Assembly (NCBI RefSeq): GCF_030463535.1
Contig: NC_132878.1
Location: forward strand, 34,288,261-34,352,260
Length of the DNA: 64,000 nt
Reading direction: 5' to 3'
Source of the DNA: Salminus brasiliensis
Lineage: Eukaryota; Chordata; Actinopteri; Characiformes; Bryconidae
Shown here piece by piece: positions 1-13,590 of this stretch. Position 1 is the first letter of the stretch; every line of letters starts with the position of its first letter. The notes beneath the pieces were generated by a model that searched no databases, had not been told where the DNA came from, and saw nothing but the letters and a program-made list of their open reading frames with translations. The position numbers were made by a program, and so were the translations under genes.

Positions 1-274
1 TTTGAAGTCAATTATGGTCACTTGTCCCTGGTACATTTATGGCATTAAAAAGAACCGGATTATGGATTATTGGATTATTTTCTGCAGCGTTTCTGAGTGC
101 TATAGAGTTTTTAATTTTCTATGCACTCGAGAGTAAGAAAACCAGATTTTCTCCTTTACCTCGATCGAGGACACTAGTCATACACCAGCATATTTAGGTA
201 TAAAGGTGAACCGCTAACGCTCCTGCTTAAGGATTTTGGCTGAAGCTCCTGAAATCCATTATTGTCATATATAC

Positions 275-1670
<1,396 letters not shown>

Positions 1671-2144
1671 AAAAGTGTTCAAAAGGCAACATATGCTGAC
1701 TTTTGATAGTCTGGTGCTGGTAGTCAAGTATAGCAGTGCATAACATGCCATATGTACTTGTTTGTGCATGTTTGATGCTGTATGTTTGTCAATCAGTACA
1801 AAACCTTGCATGCTAAGTAGAGAGTGGAAGTGGCAGTACTGAATGACATTAAGTTTGTTAAAAAGTTTTTTTTTGTTGTTGTTCCTGTTCATGAAAAGAA
1901 AACCTGTCAGTTTGAGTAAGTTGTATGTATTTTGTTGAACTAGTCAACACAAAATCATTTATTTAAATATGTTAAACATTGACTTGGGTCAAGTTGACCC
2001 CAAAGATAACAAGAATGTTAAAGGGCTCGTCTTGGGTTTGTCTTTGCATTTGGTCAGTTCTTCTAAAAAAAGTTCCCAAGAGCCAGCTCAAAATCTACTC
2101 ATGTGTTGTCATTTCAGCTCTGTACAAGTACACAATGGAATTAA
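1671..2144. other. Non-coding spacer
   Basis: AT-rich DNA between two transposon remnants. The open frames here are short and show no family resemblance. I see no gene or defined repeat. Confidence 0.5.
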
Positions 2145-2400
2145 TTTTTTTTTCCAGAACAAGGGTGCAACATGGAACAAAATGAGAACAAAACAATACA
2201 GTACAGAAAAGACTGCAGAAAGTGCAACGTGCAGACATAAGTGACAGCAGTTAAACTAAAAAGACAATAGAATAAATACAATAAATACAACTTATTGCTG
2301 AGTAAAGGTAGTGTGCAGTAACAACACTGATGCTCCTGTACCTTCTCCCAGAGGTCAGCAGTGAAAAAAGTCCATTTGAGGGATGAGTGGTTTAAATAAG
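2145..2400 (-). mobile_element. LINE 3' end (same family as the copy at 22.5-23.8 kb)
   Basis: Read on the minus strand, this piece parallels the 3' part of the + strand LINE at about 23,300-23,745. Both have an AAATGGACTTTTTTCACTGC block, a GAAGGTACAGGAGCATC block, then a pyrimidine-rich tail ending TTGTTCTGGAAAAAAA. The intervening tail is more diverged. It is a 5'-truncated insertion, usual for LINEs. No intact coding remains. Confidence 0.75.
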
Positions 2401-2748
2401 TATAAATAAGAAAAAATGTTGCTATTTTTTTGCAGGAGAAAAAGAAGCATGTGCACACATCTTTCCACATGGAGTAAATATTTTCACATTCAAAGCACAT
2501 ATCTGGAATGGCTTCCTTTGCTGCCTCTGAAAATATACACAAGTCCATGACATTCATGAAAGAAGATACAGATAAATTACAAGGGTTTACCCTATGCAAT
2601 ATTGTGAAATGGAGTACCTTTATCTTGTTCTGAATACAATATCTATAATCAATCAAGCTTTTCTCCAGTAAACATTTTCCATAATAGTATTCTAATAAAA
2701 TATACAACTAGATGAAGAGGCATATTTACTGGGAAGCAATTGTCCAAC

Positions 2749-2796
<48 letters not shown>

Positions 2797-4611
2797 TAGT
2801 ATGTCTGCTGCTTGGTTCAGTATTTTAGCTAATCATTTTTCAGTCTCAGCAGGCATAGTTTCACTCAACAATACCCCCCTCAAGTAAATAGAGATGCTGC
2901 CGGGGCTGAAGACTACTCCAGTAGTGAGAAGAGCAACAAGAGTGTCAGTGATACTGGCTCCTCTTCCTGCTGCAAAAAACACACACACATTGGAATTATG
3001 AGGAGCGGTGCAAGTAAGGTTACATGTTCGTCACACTTGTATAGATTTGCATTTTAAGCCTGTCTTGATGCATTACTAATTGTCTGTACATTTATATTGG
3101 TTATGTAAATATTTTTGTTTTCTTAGCAAGAACATATTAAACATATCTGGCACAGCAGAGACATAACCATGCATATTTAATTACAGGAAATCCGTATATA
3201 TCATCAGTAAAATAAAAAGAAACAGTGTTGTGCTAAATCCTGACTGCGCTCGGGGGCAACAGTTTATGCTGGCAATTCCTGTCTACTGTATCTACTGTAA
3301 CTGTAGATTAACCCTTATTTATAAACACAAATAAAAGGAATCAGAGAATAATCTGTTATGCTCATTTTGCTGCCTTTGGTTGATTTGCTCTATTTTTAGT
3401 CAGCTTACTCCTTTGTTTTTGTGCTGCAATACTTGATCAATATTGGCTAAGTAAATTCCATACTTGCCTATCGTAAGTTCCAGGCATCTCTTGAACGCCA
3501 CTGCTGATTGCCTGTCAGCGAAGCCTTCTGCCTGAACAGGACAATCAGTTGTGGTGTGTGCTGAGTAGAAATGGTTGTACAAATTCAATTCTATGGAACT
3601 CCACAAACACCTGCAGACACACAAATACATATGTCTACAGAATACTTGATTCAAGCATCTTACTGGCTTTCTAAATGGCAAAGTGTAAATTAGCAATAGT
3701 AACAGAGAAAGTTTCTGTGTGCCTCACTGTCATAACAGTTAGTACATGATAAAACACAAACATTAGTTTTAGGAAAAGCAGGCTTAACTTTTAGAAGTGC
3801 TGCACTGTACCATCAAAAGCACACATTCGCAAAGATGTTTTTGTCTGAATTCGACACAAAACATACCACAGTGATAGTTACCTTCACGCCATGCCCAGCA
3901 AGCTAGTTAAATTTAATCAGCACTTCACACGCTAGCTTGCTTCCGTGGATGCCAACAAATAAGTAGCTAGCGCTAGCTATCCAGATAACTATATCCAGTT
4001 AACAGTAAAAAATTATTTTATATAGTGCTACTTAATTACCATATCAAAAATGCTCATTAGAAACATTAGAGTAAAAATGTTTGGGAAGTAAACATTTCCT
4101 AAATTCTTGTAGTTGACGACTGCTTGGTAATGTTTTTTGAATAACGATAGCTAGCACTAACTAAATTAGCTTACATCTAATGTCACATTTTTCCAAGCTA
4201 GCACCAGATTCTGATACAGTCACAAATTCAAGTTCAAATTCAAGAAAGTTCAAGAAAAATAACCCCCCCCCAAAGTTTTCTTCACAAAACACAACCTGTG
4301 CATTCACAAGTTTTGTATAACTACTTACAAATTTTGCTCAAAAACTCTTGCGATTACTGTTTGTGAAGTTCATGTATCTCGATGTGTATCTGATTGTAGT
4401 CAAACAACATCAAACAACTGTACTGCAGCTCCAATGTTGTCTCTCAGAAATCAGTTAAAAGTGTTGTTTGTGCTGTTGAACACTTCAGGCTTTGTGAATG
4501 TTTTTTTTTTTTTTTACAGATACAGACAGTTTCGTGCCACATACACAATCTCCTCTCTAGGCAAAATGCCATTTCTGAAGACTGGAGGTTGCATCCACAG
4601 GTGCTGACATT
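2401..4611. other. Gene-free intergenic DNA
   Basis: AT-rich sequence with an (AT)n(GT)n microsatellite at 2749-2796 and several short GCTAGC-rich stretches around 3900-4180. Open frames at 2401-2707 and 3400-3696 on the minus strand look like chance. No exon with family resemblance was found. Confidence 0.5.
2749..2796. repeat. (AT)n(GT)n microsatellite
   Basis: Uninterrupted AT dinucleotides (2749-2770) pass directly into GT dinucleotides (2771-2796). Confidence 0.95.
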
Positions 4612-4917
4612 TTGGAGAAATATGACACAGTGGCTGGATATTATTCAGCTCTTACTATAAGAGCTTTGGCTTCTCCCGTTATACAAAAACTTGATTACTC
4701 AAGCCCGCAGGCTGCTATTTCAGCATGTCATGTGGATTTCGACAACACCACTGTGGGTAAACACTCATTGGTTTGCCGTTTTACGAGAGGCATACACAAA
4801 CTCGGTCCAATGTCCAAACCTTTAGTTCCCTCCTGGGACCAATCTTTAGTCATAGATGTGCCAACTCTGTCAAGAACAGGAAGAGAAACATCCAACCCAG
4901 CAATACAGATGAGCTGA
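4612..4917 (+). mobile_element. DIRS-type tyrosine recombinase fragment
   Basis: This 101-codon frame carries AAISACHVDF, TVGKHSLVCRFTRG and KPLVPSWDQSLV. These are landmarks of the N-terminal part of the tyrosine recombinase of fish DIRS-like retrotransposons, where the usual wording is like AAISACH, VGQHPLVCRF and PLVPSWDLALV. The frame ends at a stop (4915-4917) before the catalytic C-terminal half, and no reverse transcriptase is visible nearby. It is a dead scrap. Family assignment is by recalled motif only. Confidence 0.7.
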
Positions 4918-5960
4918 AGGCCACTATCAAAACAACCTTGAGGCTGTAGACTAATGCTGGCTGATATTAAGTTAGTAAAGCTTATCTCATGTGCTTATGT
5001 GCAGCCTCCTATTGAGCAGCTGGAGAGCAAAGAACTTGATATTTTCTCCATAACAACTGTTTTACTACTCATGCAGGCACCAGCCAGTGAATTATGCACA
5101 TTTTAGGTGCATCTAGCTTACATGCGCTTTGATGTGCATTGCACTAAAGTCACTTGCGCCCTAATCCAGCTTTCATGCTCATGGTCATTGACACTGCTAA
5201 AGCTTGTTCAACGTTACAGTTTGGGAAATGCAGAGGGTATGCGGATCCCTTGCTGTGACCAGGGTGCCACAAGCTGCCATGCAAGAGCATGATGAATCTT
5301 GGAAGGACAGAATTCCATGCCAAAATCCACATTTGTTGATGAAAACAAGTAGAAGTGTGAACAGTTGTTGTGAACAATTGATGTGATCGATGTTGTAGAA
5401 GAACAGGCACAAGACAGAAAGGTCTTCATGGAAGAGAGTAAGAATGGTGAATTTGAGAGCTGCATCTGGTTATATGGGGGCAGGTGCTCCCTCATTGCTG
5501 CTGTGATTGGTCTGTCAGCCAGCTCCCAGATGTGGTGCTATTGGCATGGATATTCACATGGAGGCTGATTCCCATAGTGAGATAGCGGACGAATGATGAA
5601 TGAGAACCAAAAACTCAAGAAGCTTCCAGTACAAAGATCGAATCATTGGGACCCTTCCTGTGATAGAATGTAAAGAACTGTCTACTGAGCATGTGCAATT
5701 TCATTGTCCAATTAGATGCATAATAAAAAAAAAAACTTAGGGAAAAAACAGCAAGGGTAAAAGGAGCACTTTTTCCAACACATTTTGGCTCTTGGGTTTT
5801 CTGGTGTCTTTGTGTCTTTATTTAAATACACACAAATAAACAGGGAGTTCATTTTCAAAGACAACCTTTGCTTTCCTTTAGTGTTGTAACAGCATGTATT
5901 TGGCTCCACTCTCTCTCGCTCTATCTCTGAAAAACAGAATCCTGAAGCCCCTCCTCCTCA
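4918..5960. other. 5' flank of the first finTRIM gene
   Basis: No gene was recognised. Overlapping short frames on both strands around 5107-5568 share no recognisable domain. The last 70 bases form a CT-rich lead-in that recurs upstream of the other finTRIM genes. Confidence 0.5.
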
Positions 5961-5967
5961 GTTCAAA

Positions 5968-5979
5968 GAAAATGAAACT
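5968..5979 (+). promoter_or_regulatory. ISRE upstream of finTRIM-1
   Basis: GAAAATGAAACT fits the interferon-stimulated response element GAAANNGAAACT exactly and lies 62 bp before the ATG. The same element sits at the matching place in the other two array genes (13499-13510 and 19723-19734). This makes induction through STAT1/STAT2/IRF9 or IRFs likely, though that is inferred from sequence alone. Confidence 0.75.
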
Positions 5980-6040
5980 GATCTCTGTTTCCTGGTCTCT
6001 CTCTCTCTCTCTCTCTCTCTCAGTCTGTGAGTGCAGGAAA

Positions 6041-9000
6041 ATGGCAGAGGCCAGTATTTCAGTAGATCAGGATCAGTTCAGCTGTCCAGTCTGTCTGGAT
6101 CTGCTGAAGGATCCAGTAACCATCAACTGTGGACACAGTTTCTGTATGGTGTGCATTAATGGACACTGGGATCAGGAGAATCAGAGGGGGGTCTACAGCT
6201 GCCCCCAGTGCAGAGAGACGTTCACTCCGAGGCCTGTTCTACGCAGAAACAACATGCTGGCTGAAGTGGTGGAGAAGTTGAAGGAGACAGAAGTCCAGTC
6301 TGCTTCTCCTGTCCACTGTTATGCTGGACCTGGAGATGTAGAGTGTGATTTCTGTACTGGGAGAAAACTCAAAGCTGTCAAGTCCTGTCTGATGTGTTTG
6401 GCTTCCTTTTGTGAAACTCATCTTAAACCTCACTATGACGTCCCTGCTTTGAAAAAACACAAGCTGGTCAGTGCTTCTTCTCAACTACAGGAGCAGATCT
6501 GCTCCCAGCATGACAAACTGATTGAGATCTACTGTCGCACCGACCAGAAATTAATCTGTTATTTGTGCATGATGCATGAACACAAATGCCATGATACAGT
6601 TGCAGCTGCAGGAGAAAGAACTGAGAGACAGGTGAAAACTACAGTCTTTTTGCAACCGATTCATTTACCTAAATTCTAGGATATTTAACCTTATTTCAGT
6701 TATGTAATGCAGTGTAAAAAAATGTATTTGTAATTGTAAATTTGTAAAGTCAGTAGTAAAGTCAAAGCAGCTGAGTGAAAAGAAACAGCCACATTTTCCA
6801 GCTTCATAGTCCTTATGACTATATTTAAATTCTGTAAAACAAGAGTTGTAAAACTGCCATTAATACAAATAACTGTAATAATATTTGACTCAAAATTGAC
6901 AACATCTCATTAAATTACAATTGTTCACAGAGTCAGTTAAATACAATAACAACAACCTCCCGGCAGAGAATCCAGGAGAAAGAGAAGAGGCTGCAGGAAC
7001 TAAAACGGGCTATGAAAACTCTTAAGGTACGTTTTTTTCCAATGGAAAGGTAGCCATTGGATAACGGACAACACTGTAGAGGATCTGAAGTCTGTATGTT
7101 CTGTAAACTGTACTCTTGCTGGTGTCCACCAGTCAAAAGTAAGTTTTGAGTGACACCCAGGTTGGCCAACCAGATGTTGAGAAGAGTTTGCTATCTCCCC
7201 CTGGCCACACATCATGTTTGAATTTTCCTTGCTACTTAGTTCCTGCGTGAGGTTGCCAGATTTGAATTTCCTGCCAAACTGGGGGAGTATAAAAATGCAG
7301 CCATTAGTGGAAATGATGACCTCTTGGGGTGTTATATTTTACGTATGTTTTAAAGAAACTGCAAGGAAAGGAAACATGGGTGAACACTGAGTGTCTTATA
7401 AGTGTGAATATTGATTCTAGCATTGAAAATAATACCTGGCAACCTAAGGACAGTTAGACGATAGATGTGCCATTTACGCCACTGTAACGACTCACAGGAG
7501 CCATGTATCACATAATAGCATAGCATAATAGCTATGTTTTATACTGTATCTAGAACAATATAAATATTCCACCATCTTACCAGATAGTGCTGCTCTACTC
7601 TCTGTGTATTCTCAGTGTAGTGTGTGGTTAGCTAGCTGAAGAGATTGTAGCTGGTCAGCAAGAATTAGCTTTTAGCCTAGCATGAAGACCCACTCACTTC
7701 CAAATTCTGTTTAGGTGGCTGTTTTGTTTTAAAACCATGTAACAGCTTTGAATAGGCATTGAAACCTAGTAAGTGGGCTGTGTGTGGGAGTACATACATA
7801 ATTGGGCCGTAAAACTAATATTTCAAGAATGTTACATCAAGAATTGGGCTGTTTTACAGTCCTGTGTTGGCAATGCTGTTTTAGTTTGAAGGAGAATACA
7901 ACAGCTTGGTTCATAGTATGTCACTTTTATGTACCAAATTCTCCTTTTTCAACTATGCCAAGATAAATACAGTTTTCCATTGTAGAGCCCATTTTAGTAA
8001 TAAGCCATTAGTTCTATTTCATTTATGACTTATAGAGATTAAATCTTTAGTTTGTTTTTACAGTCTATTTTACATGTGCACATGTGGACACACATTTTAT
8101 TCTTCTTGTGTGAAGGTTTTACAAAAGAAAAAAGCTGGCAATCTGCCCTGTCTGCAAGTCATAGCATCATTAATTGCATGATCCGCTCATTATATTGCAA
8201 AGGGGACAGCAGTGGTTTATACCCTTTATTAAACCCAAATTTAAACCTGTTTTTTTTTTTTAAGAAATTCATGCAGTGTAAAAAACTGAGCCAGAACCTG
8301 AAAGCCTGAGCCTGAATTAAGTTCAGTGGACTGGAGTTCATTATTCAGTTATTAATAAGCTTGATATATTCCTACCTGATTGCTGCTTATACATTAAAGT
8401 CACTTATCCAATATAATTCAATTCAGTTCTCTTTTATTGGATTAGGTTCTGCCAAAATACTAATTAATACATTGTTTAAGGCCCCTGAATGGTCCTAAGA
8501 CCCCCCCCAAACGGTGTGTTCTAACAGAGCTCTGCACAGGCAGCAGTGGAGGACAGTGAGAGGATCTTCACTGAGCTAATCCTCTTCATTGAGAAGAAGC
8601 GCTCTGAGGTAACAGAGCTGATCAGAGCTCAGGAGAAGACTGAACTGAGTGGAGCTGAAGAACTCCTGGAGCAGCTGAAGCAGGAGATCACTGATCTAAA
8701 GAGGAGACACACTGAGCTGGAGCAGCTTTCACACAAAGAGGACGACATCCAGTTCCTCCAGGTAAAAAACACAAATATAGTATATAGTACCATATAGTAA
8801 ATGTCCCAGAAATGAATAAAGTATTTTAACTAAAGTACATTTCTTCACTGTTGTGTAAGTATTTCAGGATAAATGGACCAATAGAAACACAAATTTTGTT
8901 ACATTGACTTCCATTAAAAGTTAGCAAGATTTTTTCCTTTTCTTGTAAAGCTACCACATTTTGTGCGTGACAATTTGGTCTAATTTGTTCTGTTACATTT

Positions 9001-11073
9001 TATTGCCATTAAAATCATTTTACCTTGTATCCCTTTAGAGTTTTCAGTCTCTCTGTGATTCTTCTGGATCTGACTCTCCCAACATCCCTGTCCGTCACCA
9101 TCTCTCATTTGATGAAGTGATCAAATCTGTATCTGATCTAAAAAAGCAACTAGGGGAATTCTGTGAAGAGAAGCTCAGCAGAATGTCATCACAAGGTAAG
9201 AGGAGCTGTGATCCTGCTGTGATGTTGGAAAAGCAGGTTGAAGTGTGAAGTGCTATACTGCATACCTAGAGGCCATACCACTGCTTTCAGTGTAGCGTTT
9301 GATTTTAAACCTTTCTGAGTTATATAACATCTGTTAATTTAACACAAAGTTCAGGTTTATGAGTGCTGCACCCCACCCCAACAAAGGCTGAAATATGTTC
9401 ATCATCTAACCCTGAGACTAGTGGCATGGGAGGTGCCAGGTGGGCCCTACTGAAAAACAAAAACACAATTGGTTCATTTGCTAAGATGATATCTCCTCTG
9501 AAATTCGGAAGTGTAGCTTCCACAGTACCCAAGTAGGCTTTCAGTTTTTAAAATGAGATATGCAGTGTGTGCAGAATTATTAGGCAAGTTGTATTTGAGA
9601 GGATTCTTTTTATTATTGAACAACAACTATGTTCTCAATCAACCCAAAAGACTCATAAATATCAAAGCTTAATATATTTTTGGAAGTTGGAGTGGTTTTT
9701 TTTTTAGATTTGGCTATCTTAGGAGGATATCTGTTTGTGCAGGTAACTATTACTGTGCAGAATTATTAGGCAACTTAATAAAAACAAATATATATTAAAT
9801 ATATATATAACATATACCCATCTCACTTGTTTATTTTCACCAGGTAAACCAATTTCTGACATTCAAAAACAAAAACAAAAACAAATCAGGGGTTTTTTTT
9901 TCAAAGCATTATTTGTATGTATATGACAGGAACAAACTTTTCACATAATGCTTTGTTTTATTAATCTCTTTCCCCAACAATTAAAAAATAAGAATGCTAG
10001 CATTCTTACATGAGGTTATAAGGACCCGTTTTCCATCTTGTCATGTCAAACACCCTCATACAGAAATGTGTAATTGTGTTATTTATATTTTACCAGTGAC
10101 GCTGGATCATCACAGAAGTGTATAAAACATGGAGCTGCTTAAGTCATATGTATTTCTGTTAAAGTCTAACCTGTTCCAGAGAGAAGAAGAACTTTCCACA
10201 GACAGCACAGACAGTCGTGCTTTAAGAACAGGAGTTCAGCTGTAATCTTGTTCTAGACAGTCTTTGTGTTCTAGCTGTTCACTCTTTACTGTATTGTGTC
10301 TCCACAGCTGCAGCAGTTCAGATTTTACTCACAGAACCAAAAAGCAGAGAAGACTTTCTGCAATGTAGGTGAAGCACATGAACAGAACTACAATTTACGA
10401 GTTGTAATTATTATTATCTACTGTTTCAGCAAATATTCGTGTCATCACAAAATATCATTTGTGTCTTCTGGTCTTTGTTTTGTTGTTTACATGGTTGTAT
10501 TTAGTGTACATTTTCCCAAATGAAAAAACTCTTCTTTTTTCTTTAGATTTCTGTCGACTGACTCTGGCAACAAACACAGCACATCATTACCTCATTCTGT
10601 CTAAGAAAAAAAGAGTGGTGAAAAGCACTAACCAAGTCCAGCCATATTCAAATCATCCAGAGAGATTCAACTACTGGTGGCAGGTGTTGAGTAAGGAGAG
10701 TGTGAGTGGGCGCTGTTACTGGGAGGTTGAGTGGACCAGTAAGAATTATGTGGCCATATCAGTCTCATATAAAGGGATTAGCAGGAAAGGATCAGGTTAT
10801 GAGTGTTTGTTTGGACACAATGATCAGTCCTGGAGTCTGGAGACTTCATTTCCTCTCTCTTTCTGGCACAACAGCATTGAGACTAAGCTCTCAGCTCCAC
10901 AATCCTCTAGAATAGGAGTGTATGTGGATCACAGTGCAGGAACTCTGTCCTTCTACAGCGTCTCTGACACAATGACCCTCCTACACACAGTCCACACCAC
11001 CTTCACTCAGCCTCTCTACGCTGGATTCTGGTTTTCTACTGAATCGACTGTGACATTATGCAATTCCAAATGA
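6041..11073 (+). CDS. finTRIM-1: RING/B-box/coiled-coil/B30.2 E3 ubiquitin ligase
   Basis: Six coding exons, 6041-6631, 6931-7026, 8528-8761, 9039-9195, 10308-10364 and 10547-11073, join in phase to 1,662 nt (553 aa), with GT/AG at each junction. Exon 1 encodes a C3HC4 RING (C15, C18, C30, H32, C35, C38, C54, C57), a first B-box (C102 to H131) and a second B-box (C154, H157, C165, C173, C176, H181, H184). Exons 2-4 are Glu/Lys/Leu-rich coiled coil. Exons 5-6 give the PRY-SPRY (B30.2) domain with RCYWEVEW and [17 protein letters not shown]. This is the classic exon plan of fish finTRIMs, close to TRIM16/TRIM25 in databases. RING-type TRIMs pass ubiquitin from an E2 to targets; the SPRY domain probably binds the target, possibly viral. 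The start is the first ATG after a CT tract, in good context (GAAAATGG). An oddity is C183 in the second B-box, where its two sisters have Gly. Intron 4 contains a Tc1/mariner-type end. Confidence 0.93.
9564..9892. mobile_element. Terminal fragment of a Tc1/mariner-type element
   Basis: Within intron 4 of finTRIM-1 the motif GTGCAGAATTATTAGGCAA occurs twice (about 9568 and 9755), bracketing the left end of a common fish element: a stretch on not finding a partner in ATTATTGAACAACAACTATG, then CATTCAAAAACAAAAAC. No transposase remains. The family is recognised from recall of the terminal sequence; a short non-autonomous or 3'-truncated copy is likely. Confidence 0.6.
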
Positions 11074-11871
11074 CTGCTTAGGAATAACCATCAATAGTCT
11101 TCTATAATGTGTACAAAATTCAAAATTCAAGTTTCCCTGATTGAATACCAGAGATTGAGCATTTTAGTATTTTAAAAAATATGCTTAACTGTGGTAAAAT
11201 CAGTGTAATGTCTATAATATTTAAATGTTTCTGTGCTGAATAAAAAAAACAGCTGCAATAAGGTATTAATTGTTTGCAAGTTGAAAAAGAGTTATTTTAG
11301 TTTGATTTGTTTGATTTGAAAGTCTTGCATTTCACTTGCACAGTTCAATTTATATCTGCACAAAAACACTTGGGTTTTTTGTGTTAAGAACATATTTGGA
11401 TGCACATCTTGAATGAGTCTTGGGAGAGAAAAACATACCTAACTGTCCTCTGCAGGACTGAACCTGAAAATGACTACAAGCCTACAAGACCACTGAGACT
11501 CATTACAGAGTCTCTGTGTTAGACTGAATAGGACAGCAAGGTTTACGAACACGCTATTATTGCTAGACGTTAACATTTTCTACTACACAAAATGAAAAAG
11601 AATCGTGCTAAATGTATTACCAATAGAAAGAAAACATTTCTTTAATTCCCCATTCCTTGTATATTTCTTGTATTGATGTAAATTGATTACTATGACAATA
11701 ACAGAGTTTGACTTTAATACTGAGGACATTGATTTCATCTTTCCATCATTAGACTTCTAAAAATGCTGCTGTGTCTGGTCTTAATTCTTATGTGACGTTT
11801 ATGTATAAGCTTTGAGTGAAAACAATGTGGATAATTTATACAGCATCATCAAGAATTCACACTATATATGT

Positions 11872-11908
<37 letters not shown>

Positions 11909-12493
11909 TTCACCTACCACTAGATATCTTTAGTTAGTTAGTTTCAAAACACCATTATGCATTTTTTCATATAGGATACTTTATGCAGTAAAGTAAATAA
12001 TGAAGCATAAATTAATGAGATGTTATGATTATGTTACATTTTTTAAGTTTGCTTAAGTTAGTTTTAATTCAGTAACTACATCTATATTTTGTTAAGTTTA
12101 TTACATTGTGGTAGAAATTCCCCTCCAATGCGTACAAAGTAAATTTCAACTAACGTTAACCAAAGCTGTATCCCAGGGGTTCTGACGTTAGGCAATGTTG
12201 CAGTGATTATGCTTTAATTGTGCTAAACAGGTCACTCACTCACTCACTCACTGCTGACTCACCTGACACATCGTTTTCGGTGGGTGAGGGTTGTTGTTGA
12301 TTTCTTTCAAAAACGTGTTCTAATATCCACAGCTAGCTACCCAACTTAAATACTCATCCAAATGCTCTACCTAGCGACTAGGCCCATGCGTAAACACACA
12401 ATTTTGAAAAAGTTTTCATGTGTTTGTATGTAATAATTCTCTTTTTCTTGTGTGCTTTAAACTTTCTTACTGTTAATATTTGCTTGAGTGTAA
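11074..12493. other. Spacer between finTRIM-1 and an orphan SPRY fragment
   Basis: Contains the probable 3' UTR of finTRIM-1 (an AATAAA lies at 11240-11245) and a (CA)n run at 11874-11903. No other gene or defined mobile element is visible. Confidence 0.5.
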
Positions 12494-12631
12494 ACTTTGT
12501 CCTTCTACAGTGTCTTTCACAAAATGACCCTCCTACACACGGCCCACACCACCTTCACTCAGCCTGTCAATGCTGCATTCTGGCTTGTTGGTTTTGTTGA
12601 AACACCTGGATTGTTATGTAATCCTCAGTAA
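12494..12631 (+). pseudogene. Orphan 3' end of a finTRIM SPRY exon
   Basis: The frame reads TLSFYSVFHKMTLLHTAHTT and continues through FTQPVNAAFWL to a CNPQ-stop end. That matches the last ~45 residues of exon 6 in the three array genes ([28 protein letters not shown]-stop). Upstream, the reading frame meets a stop at 12491-12493 and the rest of the SPRY exon is missing. It is a truncated relic of a fourth array member, or a short duplication of exon 6. Confidence 0.8.
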
Positions 12632-13393
12632 ATTCTGTTATATGTACAATGTGATATATTACATTCAATTATATTATTTTAGACACAAAAAAATGTTGAA
12701 TTGTTAAATGTGTAGCTTTAGCAGTAATGCACAGATACATAGTGCTTTCCATGCATTAGAATACATCAGATCTTTTAGAAAGTCATATTGCTTATGTGGC
12801 TTAAGTAAATACATTTGAGGTTTGTAAGAGCATTAACTTGTGTTTGCTTTACTTTGTGTGTTGCTACAGTAACAGTGCTACAGTTGCTACAGTGCAGTAA
12901 GTTCTTTAGCAGATAGTACATTCTTCTCTCTACCAGTGAAATATTCACCGTGCCGCTGACTGTAACAAAAAGCCAAACAATAATAGATCTTATCAGTTAG
13001 AGAAGTGTTCTTTTCTTGGACTTCTGCACCTTTTTACTCCTAACATGTCTTTGCTTATTGAAAAAGAACATTTATCAGTCCACAGGACGGAGGACTGAGA
13101 CCTCAACTTTACCGCCACTATTCCTCTTAACTGCTTAATTACACTGCAAACTGAAGTAACAGCTACCTGAAAACGTATAACCTTCCAGGAATTACAAAAA
13201 GAAAAATGATGTTTATAGTTTATGCAGCTATTGAGAGTGTGTCCATACAGTACCTTGTGGTGATACAGACAGAGCTGATGCAAAAAGAAAATACATTTTA
13301 TGAAGACTTCAGCTGATGAGTTAAAGCAGAAAAAACAAAACTGTACAGCTTGACTGTTACCATTTACACATGTACCAGCATGTTTTTGGCAGC

Positions 13394-13396
<3 letters not shown>
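12632..13396. other. Intergenic DNA before finTRIM-2
   Basis: No gene was recognised. The minus-strand frame at 12993-13283 shows no family resemblance and is probably chance. Confidence 0.5.

Positions 13397-13397
<1 letters not shown>

Positions 13398-13452
<55 letters not shown>
13398..13452. repeat. (CT)n microsatellite
   Basis: A pure CT run that enlarges the pyrimidine-rich lead-in of finTRIM-2. A second CT tract at about 13528-13570 lies right before the start codon. Confidence 0.95.
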
Positions 13453-13454
<2 letters not shown>

Positions 13455-13498
13455 TCCCTAAAATTTAAAATCATGAAGCCACTCCTCTTCAGGTTAGA

Positions 13499-13510
13499 GA
13501 AAATGAAACT
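13499..13510 (+). promoter_or_regulatory. ISRE upstream of finTRIM-2
   Basis: GAAAATGAAACT, identical to the element upstream of finTRIM-1, lies 81 bp before the ATG. Neighbouring bases (CCTCTTC before, GATCTC after) are also shared across the array. Confidence 0.75.
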
Positions 13511-13524
13511 GATCTCAGAGTACT

Positions 13525-13570
<46 letters not shown>

Positions 13571-13590
13571 AGTCTGCGAGTGCAAGGCAA

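Noticed and set aside
2401-2707. Long minus-strand open frame running into the LINE 3' end
   Set aside because: Its downstream half is the LINE 3' UTR read through, and the rest has no domain; AT-rich chance frame.
5107-5568. Several overlapping ORFs of 60-93 codons on both strands
   Set aside because: No family words, no splice partners, mutually overlapping frames.
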